This document shows, piece by piece, positions 1 to 8,675 of a DNA stretch of 64,000 bases. The stretch is from Planctomycetota bacterium (GTDB taxonomy: Bacteria > Planctomycetota > Planctomycetia > Pirellulales > Pirellulaceae), in the NCBI GenBank assembly GCA_014381825.1, contig JACNKX010000128.1, positions 55,331-119,330 of the forward strand, given 5' to 3'. A program made the translations under genes and the position numbers. The notes beneath the pieces were generated by a model. That model saw only the letters and a program-made list of their open reading frames with translations. It did no database searches and was not told where the DNA came from. The stretch's first letter is position 1, and every line of letters starts with the position of its first letter.

Positions 1-49
1 CCATCAGCTCTTGAAATCGTACTAGAGCTTCATTCGGGAGAGTTGTCAT
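1..49 (-). CDS. 5' end of an unidentified CDS, cut by the window edge
   Basis: An ATG on the minus strand at 49 opens a frame that stays open to the left edge and encodes MTTLPNEALVRFQEL in its first codons. It lies 21 bases downstream of the glgC stop and runs in the same direction, so it may be the next gene of that transcript. Only about 16 residues are visible and there is no strong ribosome binding site, so neither function nor reality can be settled here. Confidence 0.35.
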   Translation of the reverse strand, partial: MTTLPNEALVRFQELM

Positions 50-70
50 CGTCTTACTGCGTCGCTAATC

Positions 71-1345
71 CTAAAGTGTCCAACCGTCTGCCAGCACCGC
101 TTCTTTTAAGACAATTGGAATGTGATCGCGAACAACGCAATCCTCGGCATCCTCGCTGTTTTCGACGGCGGCTTCATTAATGATTCGCACGTTTTGACCC
201 ACTCGACAATTCTTGTCGAGGATCGCTCCTTCGATGACGCTGCCGTTGCCGATTCCGACCGCAGGTTGGCCGTTGCGGAGGCTCTCGGTGTCGAAAAAGT
301 CCGCACCCATGATGATCGAGTTTCGGATCGTGACGTTCTCGCCGATGTTACATCGCAGTCCGATCACGCTATTCTCAACGACTGCGCCCTTGCCGATCTT
401 GCAACCATCCGCGATCGTGCTACCGCTGATCGAGGCACCGTCGACGATGGTCGGTGGCAAGAAGCGGGCTCGCGAGTAAATCGGTGCTTCCGGAGAGTAG
501 AAGTCAAACGGCGCGTCGGAGCTTGCTAGACTCAGTGTCGCATCATAGAAGGCCTTAATCGTTCCGATGTCTTCCCAATAGTCGTCATAAAGATGAGCTT
601 GCACTCGCCGTGTGCGAAACGCAGCAGGGAACACCTCTTTTCCAAAGTCTTGATAGGCAGTCTTTGTCAACACGTCCACCAGAAACTCGCGGTTGAAGAC
701 GTAGATGCCCATGCTAGCAAGGCACTCGCGGCCCTTGCTCTCGATGCCTTGCGCGTCAATCCATGCAGGATCGGTGCGAACAATATCGATCTCTTCGTCT
801 GTTTGTGGCTTTTCGAGAAACCCGGCAACGCGACCGTCATCGTCAATCCGCATGACGCCAAGCGAGCCAGCATCCTGTCGCGAGACGGGTAAGGCTGCGA
901 TCGTCACGTCAGCGTTTGTGTCTTGATGCGTTTTGATCATCTCTCGATAGTCCATGCGATACAGTTGATCGCCGGATAGGATTACGACGTAGTCGATGCC
1001 AGGTTGATCGAAGTACTTCATGTTTTTCCGCACGGCATCGGCAGTGCCTTCGTACCAATCTATTCCGGCGTCCATTGTCTGTTGAGCCGCCAATAACTCG
1101 ACGAAGCCGCCGCTGAACGCGTCGAACCGATAGGTCTGCCGAATGTGCCGGTGCAGGCTCACCGACATAAACTGCGTCAACACATAAATGCGATTCATGC
1201 CGCTGTTGATGCAATTCGATAGCGGAATATCGATCAGCCGATACTTCGCTGCCAAAGGGACAGCAGGCTTCGAGCGATATTTTGTTAGCGGGTACAAACG
1301 CGTTCCTTGGCCGCCGCCAAGGACAAGAGTTGTAACATTCTTCAT
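71..1345 (-). CDS. glgC: Glucose-1-phosphate adenylyltransferase (ADP-glucose pyrophosphorylase)
   Basis: This enzyme makes ADP-glucose from ATP and glucose-1-phosphate, the committed step of bacterial glycogen synthesis in the cytoplasm. At 424 residues it has the usual length. The N-terminal nucleotidyltransferase signature is clear: GGGQGTRLYPLT followed by RSKPAVP at residues 10-30, then the LSGDQLYRMDY metal and substrate segment near residue 125. The C-terminal third shows the hexapeptide pattern of a left-handed beta-helix (IADGCKIGKGAVVENSVIG and the following turns), which in this family carries oligomerisation and allosteric sites. The branching enzyme gene glgB is 29 kb away, so the glycogen genes are not one operon. 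A second coding frame begins just downstream on the same strand. The identification is secure. Confidence 0.95.
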   Translation of the reverse strand: MKNVTTLVLGGGQGTRLYPLTKYRSKPAVPLAAKYRLIDIPLSNCINSGMNRIYVLTQFMSVSLHRHIRQTYRFDAFSGGFVELLAAQQTMDAGIDWYEGTADAVRKNMKYFDQPGIDYVVILSGDQLYRMDYREMIKTHQDTNADVTIAALPVSRQDAGSLGVMRIDDDGRVAGFLEKPQTDEEIDIVRTDPAWIDAQGIESKGRECLASMGIYVFNREFLVDVLTKTAYQDFGKEVFPAAFRTRRVQAHLYDDYWEDIGTIKAFYDATLSLASSDAPFDFYSPEAPIYSRARFLPPTIVDGASISGSTIADGCKIGKGAVVENSVIGLRCNIGENVTIRNSIIMGADFFDTESLRNGQPAVGIGNGSVIEGAILDKNCRVGQNVRIINEAAVENSEDAEDCVVRDHIPIVLKEAVLADGWTL

Positions 1346-1512
1346 GCGAGAGCAGATCCATTTGAGGGAAGGAGCAATACGTCCCTATCGTAGCGGTTCT
1401 CGACCTTCTCAAGAACGGGCCCTGCTGTGACAACTCGCGTGACGTTGCCAGGGGGGGGAAGACCACCTAGCGAGTCTTGATGACTCGCTTATGTAAGCGA
1501 TAAGAGGTATTC

Positions 1513-1580
1513 GTAGGGTGCCGGCATCAGCCGCACCAGATCTATTCCAGAATGATGGTGCGGCTGCGCCGACACCCTAC
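1513..1580. repeat. Imperfect inverted repeat, REP-like element
   Basis: A left arm at 1513-1538 beginning GTAGGGTGCCGGC and a right arm at 1556-1580 ending GCCGACACCCTAC are near-perfect reverse complements over about 25 bases, separated by 17 bases. The same arm sequence occurs once more at 11689-11714, so this is a dispersed family and not a gene-specific terminator. It sits in the 272-base gap upstream of glgC and downstream of the sugar dehydrogenase gene. The RNA would fold into a strong hairpin, but no run of T follows, so a terminator role is unproven. Confidence 0.7.
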
Positions 1581-1617
1581 AATGTACTACGCGCGCTTCG
1601 CTTTCGAACTTAGCCGT

Positions 1618-3966
1618 TCACTTGAGTTGCGAAATCCACGCACGTAGCAACTCGACGGCTGCCTCGTCGACTTTGGTCGTCGCTAGTTGTGGCATCTGGC
1701 CGGTGCCGCGTGTTGCGATGCGATGTAACAACAGCGAGCGAGCGGGGGCACCGGGGGCGACGAGCCGGGCATCTGGAATCTCGAACTTGTGATGCAGCGG
1801 GACCTCGTTGAGGAGTTTTGTCTCGGCCAACGGTTTGGTGAAGTGGAGATCGATCTGCGAGTTGCCGCCGCCGGCACCGATGTGACATTGCGCACAATTC
1901 GCGTGCAGGTAGGAACGAGCTCGCGCGGCGAGATTCTGCTCTTTGTCGTAAGGAGCTACCAGATGAGGAAACGCTGCCGCCCAATGCGAGGTCAACTCGG
2001 TTGGCAGCGTTGCGGAAGTGCCCTGGCCAGCAGTTAACTCCTTCATTCGAGCCATCGCCGCGGCGTCGTCGGCACCGTTCGCCTTTAACAATTCGCCGAG
2101 TTGCTTCTTCGCATCCGCCGACCAAGCAACTCTCAATACACCAAGGTAGGCAAGTGCTTCCAGCTGATTCGAGCTCGTGCCGAAATAGTCGTGTTCCTTG
2201 TTCATCTGTAGCGTCGATGGGCCGAGTACGTAATTGGCCGCTCGGCTGTGGCACACCATACACTCGGTGCGACTTGGGAATCGCCACGCTTGCGTTCGTG
2301 GTTCGCTATCCGATGAATCGACGGTAAACTCCCGATTGACTCCTTCTTTGGCGACGAGTGTCGCTTCCGTTTGCTCGTCGTTCCATGCATACGAGTAGCC
2401 GATCCATTCGCCTTGCTGTTTTGTGAGCAGCCGCGTTTCGATCCAACGACGGGAGCTTATGTCGCCGAGTTGTTCGAGCGCGAACGACTTTACGAGAACC
2501 GTCCGATCAGGAAAGTCCCAACCGCCATTGTTGGTCATGGTGATCGCGGCTGGTTTCTCGTCCTTGCCATCGCCCGTTTTCGGCGGCAGGTAGAAGTAGC
2601 GTTCCTTGTACGCGCCGTCGGACCACAGTGGCGAATTAACCGAGTAGGGAATCATGCCGGGCGCCGCTTGGTGATCTTGAACCGAAACAAACAAACCGGT
2701 TTGACTGAGCAATTGTGGAAACTCGTTGTTCTCGTCCTCGACATCGTTCAATTCGAGCGAGTAAAAGCCACCCTCGTGCTTGCCGCGATAATCTACGATC
2801 AGCAACTCACCGTCTGCGTCCGAACCAAATCCAGCAATAGCCAAGGTCGAGTCGGCAAGTTCCTTGTGCCAGACGACTTTGCGGCCTTCGACTTTGGCAC
2901 CCCAGATCTTGCCTGTCGAGTAGTCGCCGTAGATATAAGCGCCCCGCAGGTTGGGATGCTCGTTTCCGTAGTAGACTACGCCGCCGGTCATTGAGCGAGC
3001 TTCAGAATGCGGATGATCGAAAGTTGGTTTCGATACGGGAGTCGGACCTAGCTGTCGAGTCGCGTAGAACAGCTGGCCGCCTTCGTACACGCTCCAACCA
3101 TAGTTAGCGCCACGCTCGACCAGATAGATCTGCTCCCAAAGGTCTTGTCCGTTATTTCCGACCCAAACGTGACCGGTCTTCGGGTCGACAGACATTCGCC
3201 AAGGGTTACGCAGGCCATAAGCCCACGTCTCCGGCCTAGCGCCTTCGACGTCTACAAAGGGATTGTCGTGAGGCACTGAGTAAGGCTGGTCGTCGCTCGG
3301 ACGATCGACATCAATTCGAAGAACTTTGGCCAGCAGATGGTCGAGTCCCTGGCCTGTTAAGTTTGTGTCCGAGTCGCTCGTCCCATCGCCTGACGTGACG
3401 TAGAGCATTCCATCCAAGCCAAATGCGATGGCGGCTCCGTTATGACCATTTGATTCCCACTGGATGATGATCAGCGCGGTCGCGGGATCAATGAATTGTT
3501 TGGCGTCGCGTGACACTGTGTAGCGAGTCACACGACAATGCTTTGTCTTGCCGTCTTCTGAAACTGAATAATTGGATCCAATGTAGAGAAATCCGTTCGC
3601 CGAATACTGTGGATGAAACGCGATGCTGTAAGCGACTGCCTTGTCAAAATCGAGCAATGTTTCAAACTTGCCGTTGCCTCCGTCTGCTTCGGTGCGACAG
3701 AGCTGGTAGTTGGGATCTTGGTCGATAAAGTACAAGCGTTTGCCATCCGGCTCTCGCACAACCGTGATCGGATTCGACAACTCCAACTCCGGCAATACGC
3801 GACGGACGCGGTACGGCAGCGGAGGATCGGGCGAACCGATCACACGCGACGAAACGGACTTCCATTCCGCTTTGAGTTGCTCAAGTGAATTCGACGACGG
3901 CGACTCAGCGTACGCAGGAACGGAACTCAAGACCAAAAGCAGGGGCAGCGCAACTCGAATCATCAA
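1618..3966 (-). CDS. PQQ-dependent sugar dehydrogenase-like protein fused to a cytochrome c-like domain
   Basis: The 782-residue product begins with a signal peptide (MMIRVALPLLLVLSSVPAYA). Residues of roughly 60-400 form a six-bladed propeller of the glucose/sorbosone dehydrogenase type, with SYSIAFHPQ-like blades and the segment GNNGQDLWEQIYLVERGANYGW. The C-terminal half carries two haem motifs, CMVCH at about 569 and CAQCH at about 691, with a candidate distal methionine in GTGQMPQ near 758. The likely role is periplasmic oxidation of a sugar or polyol with electrons passed to the attached cytochrome. It is the last gene of a minus-strand group with two DUF1501 proteins (gap 32 bases). 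The substrate cannot be read from the sequence, and PQQ dependence is family inference. Confidence 0.85.
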   Translation of the reverse strand: MMIRVALPLLLVLSSVPAYAESPSSNSLEQLKAEWKSVSSRVIGSPDPPLPYRVRRVLPELELSNPITVVREPDGKRLYFIDQDPNYQLCRTEADGGNGKFETLLDFDKAVAYSIAFHPQYSANGFLYIGSNYSVSEDGKTKHCRVTRYTVSRDAKQFIDPATALIIIQWESNGHNGAAIAFGLDGMLYVTSGDGTSDSDTNLTGQGLDHLLAKVLRIDVDRPSDDQPYSVPHDNPFVDVEGARPETWAYGLRNPWRMSVDPKTGHVWVGNNGQDLWEQIYLVERGANYGWSVYEGGQLFYATRQLGPTPVSKPTFDHPHSEARSMTGGVVYYGNEHPNLRGAYIYGDYSTGKIWGAKVEGRKVVWHKELADSTLAIAGFGSDADGELLIVDYRGKHEGGFYSLELNDVEDENNEFPQLLSQTGLFVSVQDHQAAPGMIPYSVNSPLWSDGAYKERYFYLPPKTGDGKDEKPAAITMTNNGGWDFPDRTVLVKSFALEQLGDISSRRWIETRLLTKQQGEWIGYSYAWNDEQTEATLVAKEGVNREFTVDSSDSEPRTQAWRFPSRTECMVCHSRAANYVLGPSTLQMNKEHDYFGTSSNQLEALAYLGVLRVAWSADAKKQLGELLKANGADDAAAMARMKELTAGQGTSATLPTELTSHWAAAFPHLVAPYDKEQNLAARARSYLHANCAQCHIGAGGGNSQIDLHFTKPLAETKLLNEVPLHHKFEIPDARLVAPGAPARSLLLHRIATRGTGQMPQLATTKVDEAAVELLRAWISQLK

Positions 3967-3998
3967 TCATCCTCTTGTGGGGTGTTCCACTTTCGAAA

Positions 3999-5441
3999 CT
4001 ACGTCAGCCCAGAGATCGGTTGCCCGTAGTAAATCTGATGTGGGCGGTCTGACTCGTCGTACCAGGCTGCTGTCTCGGGGATGCCGAGCGTCTCGTATAT
4101 CGTGGCCGCCATGTTTTCCGGCTTCTGCGGTTCGGAAGCAGGATACGCACCAAGCTTGTCCGTTGCGCCAATGACTCGTCCGCCCTGGATGCCTCCACCG
4201 GCAAGCAGCACGGATTGTGCGCCGCCCCAGTGATCGCGGCCCGGCAGTTTATAGTGTTGCGGCAAATGTGAGATCCGAGGCGTACGTCCGAATTCACCCG
4301 CCATGACGATCAGCGTATCGTCCAACTGGCCGCTTTCGTTCAAATCGTCCAGTAGCGCTGACAATGCGCGATCGGTTGGCGGCAGCAAGAAGTCTTTCAG
4401 CTTTGGGAAGTTCGCGCCGTGTGTGTCCCAGGAATTCCAGTTGCCCAGATTGACTTGCACGAGATTGACGCCGATGTCGACCAGTCGGCGTGCCATCAGC
4501 AAGGACCAGCCAAAACTGTTGCGGCCATAACGATCCTGCGCATTGTCGCTGGCGTTGGTAACATCGAAAGCGTGCTGTACTTTCGGATCAGCCAACAACG
4601 ATATCGATGCTTGACGATGACGATCGAGTTCGGCGACTGACGCTGCTTGCTCTAATTTGCGTCGTTGCTGCTCGAGCGTATTCAGCAGTTCGACGCGGTT
4701 GCTCATGCGCCCCGCGTGCAGCCCTTCCGGCAGACTCAAATTAGGAGCTTGGAAGAGCAATTCGCTTCCATCGGTCGCCGCTTCCTTTAGATGGTTAAAC
4801 GAATAGGTTGGAAAGGCTCCAGAGGACTGACGGCCTTGAAATGGCGATGCCTCGACGAACCAAGGCTCTCGATGCGATCCCATCTCGCCAGCGAATTGGC
4901 CGGAGGCGACTTGGCCCCCTGGGTTCTTCAAGATTTCAGGCAGCACAACGGCTGGCGGCATATTGTTCCTGGCCCGCGTTTTGTCACCGGTGATCGCGGC
5001 AATGGATGGCCAGTCGTTCGGCTGTGGCTTGCCGGAACGAAAGCCGGGCGGTAATTGCGTCCGCCCGCTCAACATCACCATGTGTGCTTCAAAATGTTCG
5101 TTGAAGGGGTGTGTGAGCGACCGAACTAGCGACCAGAGGCGACTTCGCTGCGCGAGCAAGGGAAGATGCTCGCAGATCTGAATTTCGGGAGTTCGCGTCG
5201 CGATAGGATTGAACTCGCCTCGGACATTGTCCGGCGCATTCGGCTTCAAATCGAAGCTGTCGTGTTGTGCTAGACCACCCGAGAGAAAGATGTAGATACA
5301 CGATTTCGCGCTTTTCGTACCAGTATCAGCTCGCAGCGCCTGCACATGGTTCATCCCCAGTCCCATTAGCCCAATCGTTCCCGCTTGGATCGCAGTACGA
5401 CGCGAGAGGTGAGCGTGCGGAGAGGCTAACGGTTCAAACAT
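3999..5441 (-). CDS. DUF1501 domain protein with Tat signal (second copy)
   Basis: This 480-residue protein belongs to the DUF1501 family, which resembles the alkaline phosphatase/sulfatase fold and is greatly expanded in planctomycetes. Residues 14-40 hold a twin-arginine signal (SRRTAIQAG followed by a hydrophobic stretch), so export in folded form is expected. Family landmarks include YIFLSGGLAQHDSFDLKP near residue 50, NLGNWNSWDTHG in the middle, and MAGEFGRTPRI with GRDHWGG toward the end. It follows a close paralogue 9 bases upstream and precedes a sugar dehydrogenase/cytochrome gene. No biochemical function is established for the family. In planctomycetes these genes usually pair with cytochrome-type DUF1549/1553 genes, and here the sugar dehydrogenase/cytochrome takes that place. 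Confidence 0.88.
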   Translation of the reverse strand: MFEPLASPHAHLSRRTAIQAGTIGLMGLGMNHVQALRADTGTKSAKSCIYIFLSGGLAQHDSFDLKPNAPDNVRGEFNPIATRTPEIQICEHLPLLAQRSRLWSLVRSLTHPFNEHFEAHMVMLSGRTQLPPGFRSGKPQPNDWPSIAAITGDKTRARNNMPPAVVLPEILKNPGGQVASGQFAGEMGSHREPWFVEASPFQGRQSSGAFPTYSFNHLKEAATDGSELLFQAPNLSLPEGLHAGRMSNRVELLNTLEQQRRKLEQAASVAELDRHRQASISLLADPKVQHAFDVTNASDNAQDRYGRNSFGWSLLMARRLVDIGVNLVQVNLGNWNSWDTHGANFPKLKDFLLPPTDRALSALLDDLNESGQLDDTLIVMAGEFGRTPRISHLPQHYKLPGRDHWGGAQSVLLAGGGIQGGRVIGATDKLGAYPASEPQKPENMAATIYETLGIPETAAWYDESDRPHQIYYGQPISGLT

Positions 5442-5450
5442 GGATCACGA

Positions 5451-6914
5451 CTACGTTAGCCCTTTGATCGGATGACCGTGGTAGATGCGATGCGGACGAT
5501 CTGACTCGTCGTACCATGCAGCGGTCGCGGGAATGCCAAGAGCGTTGTATATCGTGGCGGCCATGTTTTCAGGATTCTGCGCATCGGAGGCAGGATACGC
5601 GCCCAGCTTGTCCGACGAACCGATGACCGTCCCACCCTTCACTCCTCCTCCGGCAAAGAAAACGCTTTGCACGCCTCCCCAATGGTCGCGGCCTGGGCCA
5701 AAGAACGAGTCGGTAAGCGTAGACAGCTTCGGCGTTCTCCCGAACTCGCCAGCCATCACGATCATTGTTTCGTCAAGCATGCCGCTTGCTTGTAGATCGT
5801 CGAGTAATGCACATAGCGCGCGATCGGTCGGTGGAAATAACTTGTCCTTCAGACGCGGGAACGCGTCGCCATGGGTATCCCAGTTTTCGTTGTTACCAAG
5901 ATTGACCTGCACGAGATTGACGCCCGCTTCGACCAGACGATACGCCATCAGCAACGACCAACCAAAGCTGTTCGCACCATACCGCTCCTGAATCTTGGCA
6001 TCGGCGTTCGTCACATCAAACGCTCGACGCACTTTCTGGTCGGCTAACATCGAGATGACTCGCTGACGTTGTGCATCGTAGCTTTGCACGTCGGCCGATC
6101 GTTCAAGATGTTCGCGTTGTTGGTCGATGCTTTCGAGCAGCTTCAAGCGATTGACAAATCTACCGCCGCCCATGCCTTCTTCGATTTTGAGGTTCGGAGC
6201 CTGATAGACTCGCTCGTCGGGGTGTTTTGGCGGCGTCTTACTCTGGTTCGGAAAGGTGTACTCCGGATAGGCTCCTCGCCACATCGGATCGCCATACGGC
6301 GAAGCCTCGATGAAGAAGGGGTCGCGATGCCTTCCCATCAAGCCGCCGTACGCTCCAGGGATCACACCTCCGGACCAATGAACCAGCCGCTCGGGTAAGA
6401 CGATTGCTGGTGGAAGATTATTGTTCTGCGGCGGCAAGGCATCACCAACGACCGAAGCGATCGACGGCCAATCCGAGGAGCGTGGCATGCGGTCGCCGCG
6501 GAAACCGGGTGATGCCTCGGATCGTCCTGTCAACATAAAGTAGTGACCCAAGGTATGACCGTTCGTAGGATGGGTCAGCGAACGGCAAACTGCCCAATTC
6601 TGACTGCGTTGCGCGAGTCCAGGCAGATGCTCGCAGATCTGAATGCCGGGCGTGCTCGTCGCGATCGGATTGAACTCGCCGCGGATCTCGGTGGGCGCAT
6701 CAGGCTTGAGGTCAAAGCTCTCGTGTTGCGTGAGGCCGCCGGACAGAAATATGTAAATACAAGACTTGGCTGTTGCGCCCGTCTTGCCATCGGCCGCCTG
6801 GAGAGCCTGCAGATGGTTGGCCCCCATTCCGAGCAGTCCGACGGCACCGGCTTGAATGGCGGTCCGCCGCGAAAATCGGGGGTGAATGGGGTAGGGCGGG
6901 TGGGACGCGTCCAT
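5451..6914 (-). CDS. DUF1501 domain protein with Tat signal (first copy)
   Basis: This 487-residue protein is a paralogue of the next gene on the strand, with nearly the same layout: SRRTAIQAGAVGLLGMG twin-arginine signal at residues 15-31, YIFLSGGLTQHESFDLKP near 55, NLGNNENWDTHGDAFP in the middle, and MAGEFGRTPKL and GRDHWGG late. The two end in almost the same sequence (ATAAWYDESDRPHRIYHG against ETAAWYDESDRPHQIYYG), so they arose by tandem duplication. It is the first gene of the three-gene minus-strand group and faces the PQQ propeller gene across a 148-base divergent gap that should hold both promoters. The function is unknown, and export through the Tat system is inferred. Confidence 0.88.
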   Translation of the reverse strand: MDASHPPYPIHPRFSRRTAIQAGAVGLLGMGANHLQALQAADGKTGATAKSCIYIFLSGGLTQHESFDLKPDAPTEIRGEFNPIATSTPGIQICEHLPGLAQRSQNWAVCRSLTHPTNGHTLGHYFMLTGRSEASPGFRGDRMPRSSDWPSIASVVGDALPPQNNNLPPAIVLPERLVHWSGGVIPGAYGGLMGRHRDPFFIEASPYGDPMWRGAYPEYTFPNQSKTPPKHPDERVYQAPNLKIEEGMGGGRFVNRLKLLESIDQQREHLERSADVQSYDAQRQRVISMLADQKVRRAFDVTNADAKIQERYGANSFGWSLLMAYRLVEAGVNLVQVNLGNNENWDTHGDAFPRLKDKLFPPTDRALCALLDDLQASGMLDETMIVMAGEFGRTPKLSTLTDSFFGPGRDHWGGVQSVFFAGGGVKGGTVIGSSDKLGAYPASDAQNPENMAATIYNALGIPATAAWYDESDRPHRIYHGHPIKGLT

Positions 6915-7062
6915 CGTTATTTCTCCGTTGACGTGATACTGCGATTTTCGGGGAAAGACGGTAGCGAGTCAACCTTTTCTGGCAGCCGACGGCGAATCGT
7001 TGTCCCGGGTCGCGTGACCGGTTACGATCAACTCACCGTCACCCTGCACACGGAGCCTAACT

Positions 7063-8580
7063 ATGCCTTCCTCGTTTGTTAATCGTCACACTTTGTCCAA
7101 ACCCTTTCGCCAATTTCTGCTGCTAGTCGGCGTCGGGTTGATCTTTCCCCAATTGCTGCTCGCCGACGACTGGCCTCAGTTTCGAGGGCCGAATTGCACG
7201 GGGATCTCCGCGACGACGAAGCCACTTCCCGTCACGTTCTCTGAGACGAAGAACCTGTTGTGGTCGGCTGATGTTGGTGATGGAGTCGGTTGCCCGGTCG
7301 TCGCAGCGGGTCGTACGTTCGTCAGCGGAATAGTGGGGGACGAGACGATTCGGTTGTCTGCCTTCGATGCGGCCAGCGGCAAATCGCTCTGGCACCGCGA
7401 CTGGGCGACCGGCAAATTGCCCGAAATACACAAGACCAACAGCCATGCCAGCACCACACCAGCGGCCGATGCGGATCGCGTCTACTTCTACTTCAGCACG
7501 CTTGGCCTAATTGCGGTCGATGCCAAGACCGGCGCCGACGTTTGGCATCAGAAATTGCCTTCGCCTTTCTTTGTCTTTAAGTGGGGCCCGGCTATGTCCC
7601 CCGTGCTGTACAAGGACAAAGTGTTGTTCTGTCAGGACGACGATCTGTTTCCTGCGTTCTACGCCTTTGACAAAAAGTCAGGCCAAGTGTTGTGGAAGGA
7701 TAACCGCGATGACATGGCCGTTAATTACTCGCATCCGGTAATCTGCCAAGCGGAACAAGGTGACGAAATCGTCGTCGCAGGAACCGGCTTGTTGATCGGT
7801 TACGATCCGGATAACGGCAAGCGATTGTGGCAGTCACGAACCCTGTTGCGAAATATTAAGACGACTCCGGTTAGCCATGATGGGACGGTCTACATCTCGC
7901 TACAGAGCAGTGGCATCGCGAATCAATGGTTGGCGACGGCAGACCGATCGGAGACGGGCAACAGCGATGGGAAGCTGTCAAAGGCCGAGATGCAAGCGTT
8001 TGTCGGAGAAACAAAGATCCCTGACGTGTTCTACAAGAAGACTTTCGATCGCGGCGATGCAAATCAAGACGGATTCCTCGAAGGTGCCGAGCTTGATGTC
8101 GCCTTCTTGAGTCCCGACAACTTTGCCGGAGCAACTTTTGATGTCGAAGAGCCTGGTAACGAATTTGTCATGGCGGTGCGCGGCGGCGGGCGCGGCGACG
8201 TGACCGAATCGCATCTGCTTTGGAAGCACGAGACGAAATACACCGATCACATTGTCTCGCCGTTCGTTCACCACGGACGCATGCTGCTGCTCAAAGGCGG
8301 TGGCATTACAACTTTATTCGAGACGGAGGCCGGTAAGTTGGTGCGTGACGCCAAGCGAATTCCGAATGCCTGTGAATACTTTGCGTCGCCAATCTACGGA
8401 GACGGCAAGATTTACATTGCCGGCGAGAACGGATTCGTTGTCGTCCTCAAGGATAGCCCCAAGTACGAAGTCCTCGCGAAGAACGACATGGGAGACAGTA
8501 TCGTCGGGACACCGGCGATTGCGGATGGAAGGATCTTCGTCCGGACGCGTGCGAAGCTGCTTGCCGTCGGTCAAAAGTGA
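7063..8580 (+). CDS. PQQ-like beta-propeller protein with an inserted EF-hand
   Basis: The 505-residue product has a signal peptide (hydrophobic residues about 15-34, ending LLLADDWPQFRGPN). It contains repeated propeller blades of the PQQ/WD40-like type, such as AFDAASGKSLWHRDW, AVDAKTGADVWHQKL and GYDPDNGKRLW. Between blades, at about residues 298-350, a Ca-binding insert contains a textbook EF-hand loop, DANQDGFLEGAE, with Asp/Asn/Asp/Gly/Glu at positions 1, 3, 5, 6 and 12, preceded by a weaker GNSDGKLSKAEM loop. Planctomycetes make many such exported propeller proteins, whose function is mostly unknown. Four bases of the reading frame overlap the open frame of the sigma factor gene downstream, whose own start is about 95 bases later. 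Neighbouring EF-hands in both genes suggest a shared calcium theme, which is inference. Confidence 0.85.
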   Translation: MPSSFVNRHTLSKPFRQFLLLVGVGLIFPQLLLADDWPQFRGPNCTGISATTKPLPVTFSETKNLLWSADVGDGVGCPVVAAGRTFVSGIVGDETIRLSAFDAASGKSLWHRDWATGKLPEIHKTNSHASTTPAADADRVYFYFSTLGLIAVDAKTGADVWHQKLPSPFFVFKWGPAMSPVLYKDKVLFCQDDDLFPAFYAFDKKSGQVLWKDNRDDMAVNYSHPVICQAEQGDEIVVAGTGLLIGYDPDNGKRLWQSRTLLRNIKTTPVSHDGTVYISLQSSGIANQWLATADRSETGNSDGKLSKAEMQAFVGETKIPDVFYKKTFDRGDANQDGFLEGAELDVAFLSPDNFAGATFDVEEPGNEFVMAVRGGGRGDVTESHLLWKHETKYTDHIVSPFVHHGRMLLLKGGGITTLFETEAGKLVRDAKRIPNACEYFASPIYGDGKIYIAGENGFVVVLKDSPKYEVLAKNDMGDSIVGTPAIADGRIFVRTRAKLLAVGQK

Positions 8581-8675
8581 TTCTTGGAGAATTATCTCGC
8601 AATTCGAAGAAAAGATCGTGCCACCGTGGTAGTTGCGAGACTCTATTAGTGCGAACAGGAGGACATTGCCGCCTG

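Noticed and set aside
909..1466. 185-residue minus-strand frame across the glgC start
   Set aside because: It is an out-of-frame shadow of glgC with no ribosome binding site or recognisable domain.
1610..2287. 225-residue minus-strand frame inside the sugar dehydrogenase gene
   Set aside because: It shares the strand but not the frame of the real gene, has no motifs and an Arg/Ser-biased composition typical of shadow frames.
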